A DNA stretch of 64,000 nucleotides from CAXBBB01 sp963815505 (GCA_963815505.1 CAWFGU010000001.1:128382-192381), one strand, 5' to 3'; numbered from the stretch's first letter, positions 20,142-29,892 are shown. The notes: generated by a model from the letters alone, not told the origin. Numbers and translations are program-made.

Positions 20142-20946
20142 CTACGGCACGACGGCCACGATGCGCAGCGGTGCCCCACTCCCCTCTCCGATCTTCATCG
20201 GCAGCGCGATCACAGAAAAACCTATCGCTGGAAGCGCGCTCATATCGGCGACGTTCTCGAAAGCCGGAATGTTGGCGTCGAACAGAATGCGGTGCGCCTC
20301 GAACAGCGTCGGACTGACCGAAGTCGATGCTCGGGGTGTCCAGCCCGATGGCTGCGATGCTTCGGTTGTCGACGAGCCACTGCGCCGCGTCGGGGTGCAG
20401 ACCGGGAAAGTGGAGCAGCGCGACCGCGTCCGCTCCACGCGCGTCCGTGCCCATGTAGCGCACGCGATCCGGCCAGAACGACGCGTAGCCGGTCCGAAGC
20501 AGAACGAGCGCGCCGTCTGGGATCGCGCCATGCTCGGCCTCCCACGACTGGAGATCGGCGACCGTCACCTGGTAGTCCGCATCCGCCAGCGCTGTCTCGC
20601 TCACATCGACGACGATGCCCGGCCCGATCAGGTCTCGGAGCGGAATCTCATCGACCGTCCGCCGCCCTTCGGCGAAGTGAACCGGCGCGTCCAGGTGCGT
20701 GCCGCCGTGCTCCGCCGACGTGAACGAGAACGCCTCGTAGTAATAGCCGCCGTCGGTCATGCCCTGCGCGTTGACGTTCAGTTTGAAGCCCTCCTCGGTC
20801 GGCCAATAGATCGTGTTCTCGTCGTACGCATGGCTCAGATCGACGAGGGCGCCGCCGGGAAACGGAGTGACAATGGGCGCTTCGGCGGCTGGCTGGCACG
20901 CGGCGACGGAGAGCAAAACGACGAGAAACGAGGCGGGACGGCGCAT
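20142..20946 (-). CDS. Cyclase-family (kynurenine formamidase-like) hydrolase lipoprotein
   Basis: About 267 aa from the ATG at 20944-20946, with one frame change near 20315. The signal has lipobox SVAAC. The metal-site motif of the family (H-x-G-T-H-x-D-x-P-x-H) is present as EHGGTHLDAPVHF. VDLSHAYDENTIYWP and the end FSVIALPMKIGEGSGAPLRI also fit. The family hydrolyses amides or lactones with Zn or Mn. The substrate is not evident. The lipoprotein form places it outside the inner membrane. Confidence 0.87.
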
Positions 20947-21041
20947 GACGAGATGTACGTGAAAGCGGGATGCCCTCGGATACTCAAAGCGCAGCGAGTC
21001 GGTAACCTACGGTGCCCCTATCGTATGTGCGCGCCCCAATC

Positions 21042-21440
21042 CTACTTCTGAGGAGCGCCATCGCGTTGCAGCGGAGCGTTCCAGCAGGTGGCTCCGGGCG
21101 GCTTCATCAGAACGATGTGCGGATTCACGCCGCCGCTTGGCTCAATGACGATGCCCGGGTCCGGATCGCTGAGCGGACCGAGCGGAGAGAAAATACCTGG
21201 GTCTACCTCGGCGGTGCCACACGAGTCTGCGCCGAACTCCCACAGCGATATCGCTTCTCCCTTTAGCACACGTGCGCCCGACGAGTCGATCGTCGCCAGT
21301 TGGAACGTCGTTTGTCTAGGCGCCGTCGGTGCGACGAATCCGACTCGCGCGCTGTCCACCGGCGAGATCTGCGCAGTGGCAGGAACTGCCAGCGCCGCGC
21401 ACGCGGCTACGAGGGCGAAGGTAGAGGTAGGGCGAGACAT
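21042..21440 (-). CDS. Secreted protein of unknown function
   Basis: 132 aa with a good signal peptide (FALVAACAALAVPATAQ). The mature part has two cysteines (SCGT, TCWN) that could form a disulphide, and several Pro/Gly-rich loops. I recognise no family. It lies between the cyclase and thioredoxin genes on the same strand. Confidence 0.65.
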   Translation of the reverse strand: MSRPTSTFALVAACAALAVPATAQISPVDSARVGFVAPTAPRQTTFQLATIDSSGARVLKGEAISLWEFGADSCGTAEVDPGIFSPLGPLSDPDPGIVIEPSGGVNPHIVLMKPPGATCWNAPLQRDGAPQK

Positions 21441-21492
21441 GAGCGCGTAAGTGGACGAGATCCGTGTGCGATCTTGAGCTAGCTGAGATGTA

Positions 21493-22032
21493 TCACCGCC
21501 CGGACTGATCGCCCTCGACGCCCAAGTAGGCTTCGAAGTCTTGGGTCAGGTAGGCGTCCGTCGAGATGAAGCCGAGCACGTTGAGGAAGTCGGGAGGGGC
21601 CGAGAAGCCGGGGAGTTTGGTGACGTAGCTGCCGTCGGAAGCGAGGAAGACAGTCGTCGGGTAGCCGCTCGCACCCAGCGCCTGGGCCAGCATCTGCGAC
21701 GAGAGCGTGTACTCCTTGAATGCGATCACATCCTCGGACTCCTCGCCGTTGACACGGACCATCTCGAAATTATCGGCGACGTACGCCTGCACCTCGTCGC
21801 TGCCATACACTTCTTTTTGCAAGCGCGCGCACCAGCCGCACCACGGCGCAAAAATATCGACGATCACCTTCTTGCCGCTCGTTTCAGCAGCCGTCATCGC
21901 GGCCTCGACGGTCGGATGCCAGTCGATGCCTGCGGCAGGCGATGGGTCGACGGCAGGACGCTGCGCCAGGGCGACGGTCGGCACCAACAGCAGGCCCAGA
22001 GCGAGGAAGAGAAGAGAGCGGAGTCGGATCAT
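21493..22032 (-). CDS. Exported thioredoxin-fold protein
   Basis: 179 aa from the ATG at 22030-22032. A signal peptide (LFLALGLLLVPTVALAQ) precedes a thioredoxin fold with active site APWCGWCARL and cis-Pro site SGYPTTVFL. This resembles the periplasmic DUF255/DsbD-gamma-like group (KVIVDIFAPWCGWC) and probably acts on protein thiols in the periplasm. The start overlaps the stop of the upstream glycosyltransferase (ATGA). Confidence 0.88.
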   Translation of the reverse strand: MIRLRSLLFLALGLLLVPTVALAQRPAVDPSPAAGIDWHPTVEAAMTAAETSGKKVIVDIFAPWCGWCARLQKEVYGSDEVQAYVADNFEMVRVNGEESEDVIAFKEYTLSSQMLAQALGASGYPTTVFLASDGSYVTKLPGFSAPPDFLNVLGFISTDAYLTQDFEAYLGVEGDQSGR

Positions 22033-23174
22033 GGTCGGTGGGCCAGAGCGGCCATCGTGTCGGCGAAGCGATGCAAAGCACCGTCGGCGTCGGTTGTTTC
22101 GAGGATAGCGGGTGCCGATGCGGCCAGGCGGTCGCGCAGTTCGGCGTCGGAAAGGAGAGAAACGAGCGCGCGGGCGAGATCGTCTGCGTCGCCCGGACGC
22201 ACGAGCAGACCCGCAGGTGACGGGTCGGTGAGCACACGCCGCATCTCGGGCAGATCCGAGGCCACGACCGGCACGCCCGCACTCAGATACGCAAAGAGCT
22301 TGTTCGGCAGCGCGTAGCGATGATTGAGGCATACGTCGGCCAGCAGCGCCACACCGACGGACGCCGACGCGGTCAGGCCAGTCAGTTCGGATGGCGGCAC
22401 GGCACCTGGGAAGTGAACGCGTTCGGGGCCCGCCGACCGCAGAAGCGTGCCGCGCAAAGGTCCGTCTCCCAGAAAGACCAAGTGCGCGGCAGGGCACCGG
22501 GCTGCGACGCGTGGCCAGACGGCAGCCAGGGTCTCCAGCTCGCGGTGCGGCGTCAGAGCACCTTGGTAGAGCACGAGATTGGCGCTGCGGTCCAGTTTCA
22601 GGAGTTCGTGCAGCAGGTAGCGGTTGGACGGCAGGTCAGAGAGCGGGTCGGCATTGGGCAGCAGCGTCGGCGGGTCGACGTGGTACGTCTGCGCCATGTG
22701 ACTGGCGATGCTCCGACTGACTGTAAATGCGTGGGTGACGCGGCGAACATAACGGCCTTCGAGCGCCTGCCAGAACTTTCGCGAGAGAGGCTTGCCGACC
22801 GTCCCAAACACGTGCGGATAGCACTCGCGCGCGTCGTACGTCAGAGCCGAGCCGCGCTCGCGAGCGGCACTCGCCATCGCCGGAAGTGCGTACAAGTCGC
22901 TCGCGTGATAGACCGAGGCATGAACCGGCGCTGAGTCGCGGAGCAGCGCGCGATGGTTGCGCAGGTAGAACCGGGGGCCGCCCGTGATGGCCTCGCCGCG
23001 CCCAACGACGTGGACGCCCTCCACACCAACCGGCCCCTCCCCCACTGTCAATAAAACGACCGAAAGCCCGCGCTCGACCAGTGCGGTGAGTTGCCGTAGC
23101 GCGCGACTGTTGCCTCGCGCGTCGCCAGTCAAGGAGAAGGCTATGTCGAAGGTTGAAGCGGCGGAAGTGGGCAT
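22029..23174 (-). CDS. Glycosyltransferase family 4 (GT-B)
   Basis: 381 aa, complete. The N-terminal domain has TGDARGNSRALRQL. The C-terminal domain has LVLYQGALTPHRELETL, HLVFLGDGPLRGTL, VHFPGAVPPSEL and ALPNKLFAYLSAGVPVVASDLPEM, the usual GT4 donor-site region with its Glu. It is predicted to transfer an activated sugar in envelope or exopolysaccharide synthesis. The acceptor is unknown, since no other polysaccharide genes lie nearby. Confidence 0.87.
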   Translation of the reverse strand: MPTSAASTFDIAFSLTGDARGNSRALRQLTALVERGLSVVLLTVGEGPVGVEGVHVVGRGEAITGGPRFYLRNHRALLRDSAPVHASVYHASDLYALPAMASAARERGSALTYDARECYPHVFGTVGKPLSRKFWQALEGRYVRRVTHAFTVSRSIASHMAQTYHVDPPTLLPNADPLSDLPSNRYLLHELLKLDRSANLVLYQGALTPHRELETLAAVWPRVAARCPAAHLVFLGDGPLRGTLLRSAGPERVHFPGAVPPSELTGLTASASVGVALLADVCLNHRYALPNKLFAYLSAGVPVVASDLPEMRRVLTDPSPAGLLVRPGDADDLARALVSLLSDAELRDRLAASAPAILETTDADGALHRFADTMAALAHRP

Positions 23175-23369
23175 GAGGAAGAGGTCGGAAGCCTCGCATT
23201 TTACGTGTGCGGAGGAAAGCTATGCGGTGCGTTCACTGTAGCGCACGAAGAGCAGGTGAGCCGTCTGCGAGCGTGCCCGCTAACGCGTATCTTTACCGGT
23301 CCGCACCGATGCGCGCGCCTACCCGACGCGCATGAGAGCGGGGACCGTCATCGCTACTTCTCGCCCTGT

Positions 23370-24419
23370 ATGAACCCCGTCACGCTCGCGCGCGCGCTCG
23401 TCGAGATTCCCTCTCCCTCCGGCGACGAAGCAGCCGTCGTGCGGCACGTGGCGACGGTTTTGCGCAACCTCGACCTGCGGGTCGAGCAGCAGCAGGTAGC
23501 GTCGAACCGCTTCAACCTCGTCGCTACGACCACCTCTGCGCCGCGCGTCGTGTTTGCCTGCCACCTGGACACCGTTCCGGGTGAGATCGAAGCCCACGAC
23601 GACGATACCCACGTCTATGGGCGCGGAGCAGCCGACGCCAAAGGAGCCGCGGCCGTTCAGCTCGCCGCAGCCGCTAAACTGCTCGAATCGGGTGAAACGC
23701 GTATCGGCCTGCTGTTCACCGTCGACCAGGAGATGAACGCGCTCGGCGCGCGCGAGGCCAACGCACACCCGGTGGCGGAGCAGTGCGCATTTCTGATCGG
23801 CGGCATGCCGACGGGCGGAAAGCTCGCGACAGGCACAAAAGGATCGCTGCGGATTCGGCTGAGCACCAAGGGAAAAGAGGCCCACTCGGCCCACCCCGAG
23901 AACGGCGACTCGGCCATCGTCCGGCTTCTCGACGCGCTGACGGCGCTGCGAACGGCGACGTGGCCTTCGAGCACGCAACTGGGCGAGACGACACTCAACG
24001 TCGGCGTAATCGCGGGCGGCACGCGGGCCAACGTCGTCCCCGGCTCGGCCTACGCCGACGTGCAACTTCGGCTTGTCACGCCCGCTGCCAGCGTCGAAGC
24101 ACAGGTGCGCGAGTTGGTCGGGCCAGACGTGGACATCGAAGTGCTCGCCGCATCGGACCCGCTCGCGCTGTTCACGCCCGAAGGCTTCGAAACGACGAGT
24201 GTGCGCTTCACAACGGATCTTCCCTACCTCGACAAATGGGGCACCCCGCTCCTCCTCGGCCCCGGCTCCATCCTGGTCGCCCACACCGACGGAGAGCGCA
24301 TAGCCAAAGCCGACCTGACGGCGTGCGTCGACGGGTACGTGCGCCTGACGCAGCATTTGCTCGCCCGGTACGACGCAGAGAATAAAACGGCCGAGCCGCC
24401 GCGGGAGACGGCCGCCTGA
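23370..24419 (+). CDS. M20 family metallopeptidase/deacylase (ArgE/DapE-like)
   Basis: 349 aa from the ATG at 23370. Binuclear zinc site elements: H in FACHLDTVP, D in GRGAADAKGAA, E pair in TVDQEM, and H in LVAHTDGERI. The lid domain contains KEAHSAHPENG. Relatives remove acyl groups from N-acetylornithine, acetyl-lysine or succinyl-DAP. TKGSLRIRLSTKGKEAHSAHP fits the ArgE/DapE/LysK group, but the substrate cannot be fixed from sequence alone. It stands alone, convergent with the ZIP-like gene 4 bp away. Confidence 0.87.
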   Translation: MNPVTLARALVEIPSPSGDEAAVVRHVATVLRNLDLRVEQQQVASNRFNLVATTTSAPRVVFACHLDTVPGEIEAHDDDTHVYGRGAADAKGAAAVQLAAAAKLLESGETRIGLLFTVDQEMNALGAREANAHPVAEQCAFLIGGMPTGGKLATGTKGSLRIRLSTKGKEAHSAHPENGDSAIVRLLDALTALRTATWPSSTQLGETTLNVGVIAGGTRANVVPGSAYADVQLRLVTPAASVEAQVRELVGPDVDIEVLAASDPLALFTPEGFETTSVRFTTDLPYLDKWGTPLLLGPGSILVAHTDGERIAKADLTACVDGYVRLTQHLLARYDAENKTAEPPRETAA

Positions 24420-24423
24420 CGCG

Positions 24424-25215
24424 TCAGAGCCACACGAGCAGCAGCGCATAGCCCGCCGCGCCAACCACGAACGCGCCCAGTTTGCTCTCCCGCTCTTCGG
24501 GCAACTCCTCTTTGAGCACGTTGAGAATCACGGCGCCTCCCAGAAACGCGTCCACGCTCGCCAGCGCACCGTGGGGAATGTCGAGCAGCAACGCTGTGCT
24601 CCATCCCGCCAGGACCGACGCCGCCATCGTCCACCGCCCGACGCGGCGCCACCCGGCCTCGAACGTCTCGTCGAGCGCCTTGTCGACCACGACGAAGTGC
24701 AGCGCCATCGCAACGGCGAACAGCACCAACTCGCGCATTTCGTACGACTCGCTCGCCAGCGCGTAGCCGACGATCAGACTGTAGATGCTGAACAGCACCA
24801 AGTGCAGCCTGTAGACGCGTCGCGCATTGTCGCCGCCGTCGTCTTTCTCCTCGGACTTCGACGCGTAATCGGGCGCCTGCTCGTGCCCTCCATCCGAGCC
24901 CGTGCCCTTGCTCTGCGACATCTGCTGCCGCGAGACGTGCATCCGGGACGCACGCTCGAAGCCGTAGAACGTCAGCAGCCCGGCCAGCGTCAGCAGGTAG
25001 ACGGCGTGGTGAATACCGCTCGTCCACGACGCCTCGCTCAGCACTTCTTGGTGCTCGGCCAGTTCGGGTAGCAGGTGCAGGATGACGTAGGCCACCGACG
25101 CTCCGCCCGAAAGCGACAGCCACCGACTGCGCGGCACCCCTTCGAGAAACCGCAGCCGATGCGTCAAAACGTGGACGGCGCAGATGACGAGCGCGGCGAT
25201 GAGGGAGGCAATCAC
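24424..25215 (-). CDS. ZIP-like multi-pass membrane protein
   Basis: 263 aa with about eight predicted helices. A loop in the middle is rich in Ser, Lys, Glu, Asp and His (SKGTGSDGGHEQ, SKSEEKDDGGD), as in ZIP metal transporters. LLPELAEHQ in helix 2 and AFLGGAVILNVLKEELPEER near the end resemble ZIP helix signatures, but the canonical HxxxE pairs are not clean, so transport activity is uncertain. It follows the third amidohydrolase by 13 bp on the same strand. Confidence 0.7.
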   Translation of the reverse strand: MIASLIAALVICAVHVLTHRLRFLEGVPRSRWLSLSGGASVAYVILHLLPELAEHQEVLSEASWTSGIHHAVYLLTLAGLLTFYGFERASRMHVSRQQMSQSKGTGSDGGHEQAPDYASKSEEKDDGGDNARRVYRLHLVLFSIYSLIVGYALASESYEMRELVLFAVAMALHFVVVDKALDETFEAGWRRVGRWTMAASVLAGWSTALLLDIPHGALASVDAFLGGAVILNVLKEELPEERESKLGAFVVGAAGYALLLVWL

Positions 25216-25228
25216 TGCACGTCCAATC

Positions 25229-26569
25229 TTAGCGCATCGAGCCGTCAGGCGTTTCGGTCAGGCCGGGCGTGCGGTCGAGAAACTCCTGGTAGAGCGCGAT
25301 CTGGCGGCTCGTCATCGGCATGCGATAGCCCTGAATGAATACCTCGGACACATCGGTCGCAGTCTCGAATGGATCGCCATCGGAGAGGAAGAACGTAGCG
25401 TCCTTACCGACTTCGAGCGATCCGGCACGGTCGTCGATGCCCAGGATTTGCGCGGCTCCGAGCGTGACGGCGTAGAGGGCGTCGTCGCGGCTCAGTCCGT
25501 AGGCAGCGGCGAATCCGGCATGGTAGGGCAGGTTGCGGTAGTTGCCGTTTCCGTCCATCGAGCGGATGGCGATGCGGACGCCTGCCTGGGCGAGCAGCCC
25601 GGGGTTGGCGTAGGCTTTGTCGTAGCGGTCGCTGTCGCGCGTCGGCACCTCGAGGACGGGGCCAACGAGGCACGGCACGCCCGCCTGTGCGATTTGATCG
25701 GCGACGCGCCAACCTTCCATGCAGCCTGCCAGAATCGTCTGGCTCGTCAGACCGCGCTCCTCGGCCCACTCGATCGCCTTGACGATGTCGGACGCCCGAT
25801 TGACTTCGATCATCAGCCGCGCCGCGCCGCTTACGACGGGCGCCAGAGCCTCCAGTTCGGGGACGAACTGAGTAGGCCGGTCAGCTCCTGCAGCTATGCG
25901 CGCCGAGTCGATCTTGGCGTAGCGCTCGGCTTTGTCCCACAGGTCGTTCAGTTCTTTGGCGGCCTCTTTGTCGGCCTTGGCGATGTCTTCTTCGCTACGG
26001 CTATCCCACCAGCCCCGGCGGCCACTGGAAGGAAACTGCATCGTCTGCATCCGAGCGTCCGGCGCGGCGAGCATCTGCTCGGGCGTATACCCGTGCAGGT
26101 TGATGACGGCGGCCTCTCCCGGAAGCAGTCCGCCCGAAGGCATCGTCAGCGTCGTCGTCACGCCCGAAACGCGGGTGACGGGAATCCAGACCGAGTTGGG
26201 ATTGACAGCCGTCAGTGCCTTGACTTGAGGGTTGAGGCTGCCGATCTCGTCGTAGTCGCGCGTCCGAGCGTCGCTGTTGACTTCGACCAAACCGATCTGA
26301 GTGCCGCTGTCGATCAGTCCGGGATAGACGCTTCGCCCGGCACAGTCGACGACTTTGGCGCCTGACGGAGCCGCAACGCCTACTCCCATCTGGGCGATCT
26401 TGCCACCCTCGACGACGATCGTCGCGCCCTCGACGACGCCGCCGCTGACCGTGACGGCGCGGCAGTTGGTCAGCGCGAACGGGCCGGCTTCGGCTTTCTG
26501 AACGGGATCCTGCGCGCGGGCCGGGAGGGCGAGAGCGAGCAGCGTGAGAGCAAGGAGCGAGCGCTTCAT
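25229..26569 (-). CDS. Secreted amidohydrolase-like protein lacking the HxH motif
   Basis: 446 aa from the ATG at 26567-26569. It has a signal peptide (SLLALTLLALALPARAQ). The composite-domain strands (VVEGATIVVEGGKI, GLIDSG, GSLEVGKDATFFL) are typical of imidazolonepropionase-like amidohydrolases. Where active members have DAHxH after the first strand, this one has DSGTQIGLV, so the first two metal ligands are missing. It is the third gene of an amidohydrolase triad, in series with the two upstream. It may be non-catalytic or use another metal site. Confidence 0.85.
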   Translation of the reverse strand: MKRSLLALTLLALALPARAQDPVQKAEAGPFALTNCRAVTVSGGVVEGATIVVEGGKIAQMGVGVAAPSGAKVVDCAGRSVYPGLIDSGTQIGLVEVNSDARTRDYDEIGSLNPQVKALTAVNPNSVWIPVTRVSGVTTTLTMPSGGLLPGEAAVINLHGYTPEQMLAAPDARMQTMQFPSSGRRGWWDSRSEEDIAKADKEAAKELNDLWDKAERYAKIDSARIAAGADRPTQFVPELEALAPVVSGAARLMIEVNRASDIVKAIEWAEERGLTSQTILAGCMEGWRVADQIAQAGVPCLVGPVLEVPTRDSDRYDKAYANPGLLAQAGVRIAIRSMDGNGNYRNLPYHAGFAAAYGLSRDDALYAVTLGAAQILGIDDRAGSLEVGKDATFFLSDGDPFETATDVSEVFIQGYRMPMTSRQIALYQEFLDRTPGLTETPDGSMR

Positions 26570-26629
26570 GGGTTCTGTGGTATATCGCGCGGCCAGCAGC
26601 CGTGACGATCTCTGAGCGGTGGAGGCGGC

Positions 26630-26690
26630 CGGGTCACCCCTCCGCCCTTCGGGCACCTCCCCTCGCCGAGGGAAGAAAGGCACCCAGATT
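26630..26690. repeat. Intergenic repeat with CCCTTCGGG core, copy 1
   Basis: It contains CACCCCTCCGCCCTTCGGGC followed by ACCTCCCCTCGCCGAGGG. The same core (GCCCTTCGGGCACC and its complement, with C/G-rich flanks) occurs at 37636-37665. The GCCC-TTC-GGGC core forms a tight hairpin. It lies between two amidohydrolase genes. Confidence 0.6.
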
Positions 26691-28077
26691 AGCGGATGGC
26701 GGCGGCTTCGCGGGCGAAGGCTTCGAGTTCGTAGACACCGGTCATGCAGGCGTCGTCGTGCGTGTGCGCCGAGAGGGTGGCCGTACCGACTTCCTCGTCG
26801 GGGTCGACGTAGAAACGCACGTCGTCGGGGTCGGCGGCGTCGTCGAAGTAGACGAGTCCGTCGACGATCGTCACGCGCGGACGAGCGTAGATCGAGAGCG
26901 GATGGTTCTCGAAGATGGCGATGTCCCCGTCCTTGCCGACTTCGAGACTGCCCACCCTGCCGTCGATGCCCAGTTGCTTAGCCGGGTTGATCGTGATCAT
27001 CGCGAGAGCTTCGTCGTCAGTCAGTTTGCCGTATTTCTGACTCTTGGCGGCCTCGTGATAGAGGTGGCGGATGAGTTCGCCGCTGTCCGAGTTGATGCTC
27101 GTCGTGACGCCGTTGCGCGTCAGGATGGCAGCATTGTAGGCGGTCGAGTAGTAGACCTCGAACTTGTAGGCCCACCAGTCCGAGAAGATCGACGCTCCGG
27201 CGCCCCAGGCAGCCAGTTCGGGGGCGACCTTGAACGCCTCGTTGGCGTGCTGGAACGTCAGGTTCTCGATGCCGAAGTCCGAAAAGACGCGCATCAGCAT
27301 CAGGATCTCGTCCGATCGGTAGCTGTGACAGTGCACGAGGACCTCACCTGCGAGGATGTCTTCGAGCGTTTCGAGCCGCAAGTCGTAGGCCGGAGGATGC
27401 AGACGGTCGCCACGGGCAGCGGAGGCTTTGTCCTCGGCGTAGCGCTGAGCGCGCGTGAACGCCTCGCGGATGACCATCTCAACGCCCATTCGGGTCGACG
27501 GATGGATGTCGTTTCCGCCACCGTGAACGCGCGTCGGGTTCTCGCCGAGCGCGAACTTGATCGTGCGCGGCGCACCTTCCAAACGCATCGCATCCGGGTC
27601 GGCGAAGCCCCAGCGCAGCTTGACCGTCTCGTTCTGACCGCCGATCGGGTTGGCCGATCCGTGCATGATGTGCGCGCTCGTGACACCGCCCGCCAGGGCG
27701 CGGTAGATGGTCATGTCGAACGGGTCGAGAACGTCTTCGATACTGACCTCGGCCGAGATCGGAACGGTCGCCTCGTTGACGCTGCTCGTGGCGGCGTGCG
27801 AGTGCGCGTCGATGATGCCGGGCATGACGAATCGGCCCGTCGCGTCGACGGTACGGGCGCCGCGCGGAGCATTTAGACCGCTACCGATGCGCGTGATCTT
27901 GCCGTTCTCGACCAGCACATCGGTGTTTTCCATGGTGCCGTTGGTGACGGTCAGGACTGTCCCGCCGCGTACGAGGACCGAGCCGGTCGGCGCGGTCCCG
28001 TCAAACGGTTTGGGTTCCATCATCTGCGCCTGCGCCGCGAACGGCAGGAGGAGCAGTAAGGCGAAGAGTCGAATCAT
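26689..28077 (-). CDS. Secreted amidohydrolase with intact metal site
   Basis: 462 aa from the ATG at 28075-28077. It has a signal peptide (LFALLLLLPFAAQAQ). The metal-site HxH is present in GIIDAHSHAATSS. Further ligands are likely in VLVHCHSYRSDEI, LTFQHANEAF and TTSINSDSGEL. The end has GSLEVGKDGDIAIFENHPL. It is similar in plan to the upstream and downstream proteins and is the only one of the three with the catalytic metal residues. It is predicted to be a periplasmic hydrolase of a cyclic amide or peptide-like substrate (inference). Confidence 0.9.
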   Translation of the reverse strand: MIRLFALLLLLPFAAQAQMMEPKPFDGTAPTGSVLVRGGTVLTVTNGTMENTDVLVENGKITRIGSGLNAPRGARTVDATGRFVMPGIIDAHSHAATSSVNEATVPISAEVSIEDVLDPFDMTIYRALAGGVTSAHIMHGSANPIGGQNETVKLRWGFADPDAMRLEGAPRTIKFALGENPTRVHGGGNDIHPSTRMGVEMVIREAFTRAQRYAEDKASAARGDRLHPPAYDLRLETLEDILAGEVLVHCHSYRSDEILMLMRVFSDFGIENLTFQHANEAFKVAPELAAWGAGASIFSDWWAYKFEVYYSTAYNAAILTRNGVTTSINSDSGELIRHLYHEAAKSQKYGKLTDDEALAMITINPAKQLGIDGRVGSLEVGKDGDIAIFENHPLSIYARPRVTIVDGLVYFDDAADPDDVRFYVDPDEEVGTATLSAHTHDDACMTGVYELEAFAREAAAIR

Positions 28078-28092
28078 AGTGCGGATGTGTAG

Positions 28093-28112
28093 GGGCGACT
28101 CGGGAGTCGCCC
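28093..28112. repeat. REP-like palindrome, copy 1
   Basis: GGGCGACTC-GG-GAGTCGCCC, 9-bp arms. It lies between two amidohydrolase genes and belongs to the family also seen at 39253, 41344, 42236 and 49715. Confidence 0.7.
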
Positions 28113-28218
28113 ATGCGGTAAAGCCAGGAGATCGCCACGACCTGCGGCTCGCGATGACAAAGTAAAGAGGACGGAGATCGGCTGACATGGCGTAGCGAAG
28201 CACGGAGCGAGAGCCTCG

Positions 28219-29892
28219 TCAGTTGGGGACGCGCGTGGCAGCGAAGGGGAACGAGCCGAGCTGCGGAACCTCGACGGTGCCTTCGTAGGTGTCGGCGGTG
28301 AGGGTACCGGTGAGCGACAAGCGGCCGAACTGCGGAGCAGTGAAGACAACCGTGAGCTGGTCGCCTTCGAGGCGTGCTTCGTCGACCTCGGCCGGAGCGG
28401 TGAACTGCGGGCTGCTGACCGTTCCGGCGAGGGCGTCGATCGTTCCCGACAGCGTGAGGCGGCTGACCTGATCGCCCTGGGGCGTCGAAGCCACGATGTC
28501 CCACACGCCGACTGGGTCGAGCGTGCTATCAGGCTTGGCCGCGTCTTTCTTGGCGTCCATCTCGAAGACGCGTCCGTCGACGATCATCATACGCACGTCG
28601 GGCTTTTCTGCGAACGGCGATCCTTGCGAGACGATCAGGTTGGCGATCTTGCCCCGCTCGACTGAGCCGAGCACGTCGGAGGCGCCGAGCAGAGCCGCAG
28701 CGTCGGTCGTCAGGGCGGCCAGAGCGTCGTCTTCGCTCAATCCGGCGGCGACCATTCGGCGCAGGTTCTTGGCGAGGTCGGCGGTTTTGACCTCTTCGGT
28801 CGCGAATCCGAATCTCAAACCGGCGTCGTGCATCGTAGCGGGCAGCGCGTCGGCGCGGGCGATGGCGGCGCGTTTGCGGGCGAGCAGGTTGTCGCGCTCA
28901 GCGTCGACCCCAGCATAGTCGGGCGTGCGCGTCCCGGCGACGTAGGCGGCTGCCGTGCTGTCCTCTTTCATCGCCTTGGGCAATTCCATCGATAGAAACA
29001 GCGGGGCGCCCGAACGCGCGAGCGCGGCAGCGGCTACCTCGCCCCCTTTGAGTCCGGCGAGCATCAGAGTGAGGCCGAGTTCGTCGGACAGACGAATCGC
29101 GCGGAAGATCTCGTTGGCGTCGTCGACGTGGAAGAGCATCGGCTGATCGCCGTCGAGGACTGGGTAGAACGCTTCGTGTGCCGGATCGAAGGGTGCCCGT
29201 GCATTGCCGTTGGGTCCGGCTTCGAACGCGCCTCCGATGGCCTGGCGCCGCGACGCTTCCCTCGCATACTGCCGCATGACAGCCATGACACCCATCGGCG
29301 TGCTGGGATAGACACCCAAGGCACCGTCGAACTGCGCGAACTGAACCGTCTCACCTCGGACGACCATGTCCGATGGCGTGTCTCCGGCGAGGACAACGAG
29401 CGCGCCTTGCCCCGGCAGGAAGCGACCGCGCGGGACCACGTGTGCAGCACCGAATCCGGCGTCGCGCAGGGCCTTGACGCTGGTCTCGGACGGGTCGAGC
29501 ATCATCCGAACGTCGCGCTGCGGCTGGATGCCGGCGCGGTCCGGCTCGGGCTGGCTGCGGCTCTCGGACTCTCCGCGATAGGCGCCGCGCTCCAACTCGG
29601 GGACTCCGGCATGACTGAGGCCGCTGATGAAGGCGGCGTAGACCGTGAGCGAGTCGCCGTCGATTACGTACGCGTCGTACGGCACAGTAGCACGCGTACC
29701 GACGGACTCGATCAACCCATCGCGCACGACGACTGTCCCGCGTTCGATCACGTTACCGGGCGCCACGACGATGCGGGCGTTCCGGATCGCGACGACGTTG
29801 GTAATCGGGGCGATGGCGTCGACGTCCTGCGCGTGCAGCGGAATGGCGGCACACAGGAGCAGCAGGCTGGCGAGGGAGAAGCGGTGCAGCAT
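28219..29892 (-). CDS. Secreted amidohydrolase-like protein with C-terminal beta domain
   Basis: 557 aa from the ATG at 29890-29892. It has a signal peptide (LASLLLLCAAIPLHAQ). The amidohydrolase fold is recognisable by IRNARIVVAPGNVI, GAYRGESES, STPMGVMAVMRQYAREA and GSVERGKIANLIVSQGSPF, but the HxH site is replaced (ISGLSHAGVPEL). After residue 440 or so comes an extra beta-rich domain (PVGVWDIVASTPQGDQVSRL, LTLSGTIDALAGTVSS) that may bind a ligand or partner. It is the first gene of the triad, with a 97-bp divergent gap from the acyltransferase. Confidence 0.83.
   Translation of the reverse strand: MLHRFSLASLLLLCAAIPLHAQDVDAIAPITNVVAIRNARIVVAPGNVIERGTVVVRDGLIESVGTRATVPYDAYVIDGDSLTVYAAFISGLSHAGVPELERGAYRGESESRSQPEPDRAGIQPQRDVRMMLDPSETSVKALRDAGFGAAHVVPRGRFLPGQGALVVLAGDTPSDMVVRGETVQFAQFDGALGVYPSTPMGVMAVMRQYAREASRRQAIGGAFEAGPNGNARAPFDPAHEAFYPVLDGDQPMLFHVDDANEIFRAIRLSDELGLTLMLAGLKGGEVAAAALARSGAPLFLSMELPKAMKEDSTAAAYVAGTRTPDYAGVDAERDNLLARKRAAIARADALPATMHDAGLRFGFATEEVKTADLAKNLRRMVAAGLSEDDALAALTTDAAALLGASDVLGSVERGKIANLIVSQGSPFAEKPDVRMMIVDGRVFEMDAKKDAAKPDSTLDPVGVWDIVASTPQGDQVSRLTLSGTIDALAGTVSSPQFTAPAEVDEARLEGDQLTVVFTAPQFGRLSLTGTLTADTYEGTVEVPQLGSFPFAATRVPN

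Noticed and set aside
26602..27876. Plus-strand open frame of 424 aa opposite an amidohydrolase
   Set aside because: It is a shadow of the intact amidohydrolase with its HxH motif; the plus-strand product has no recognisable domain.
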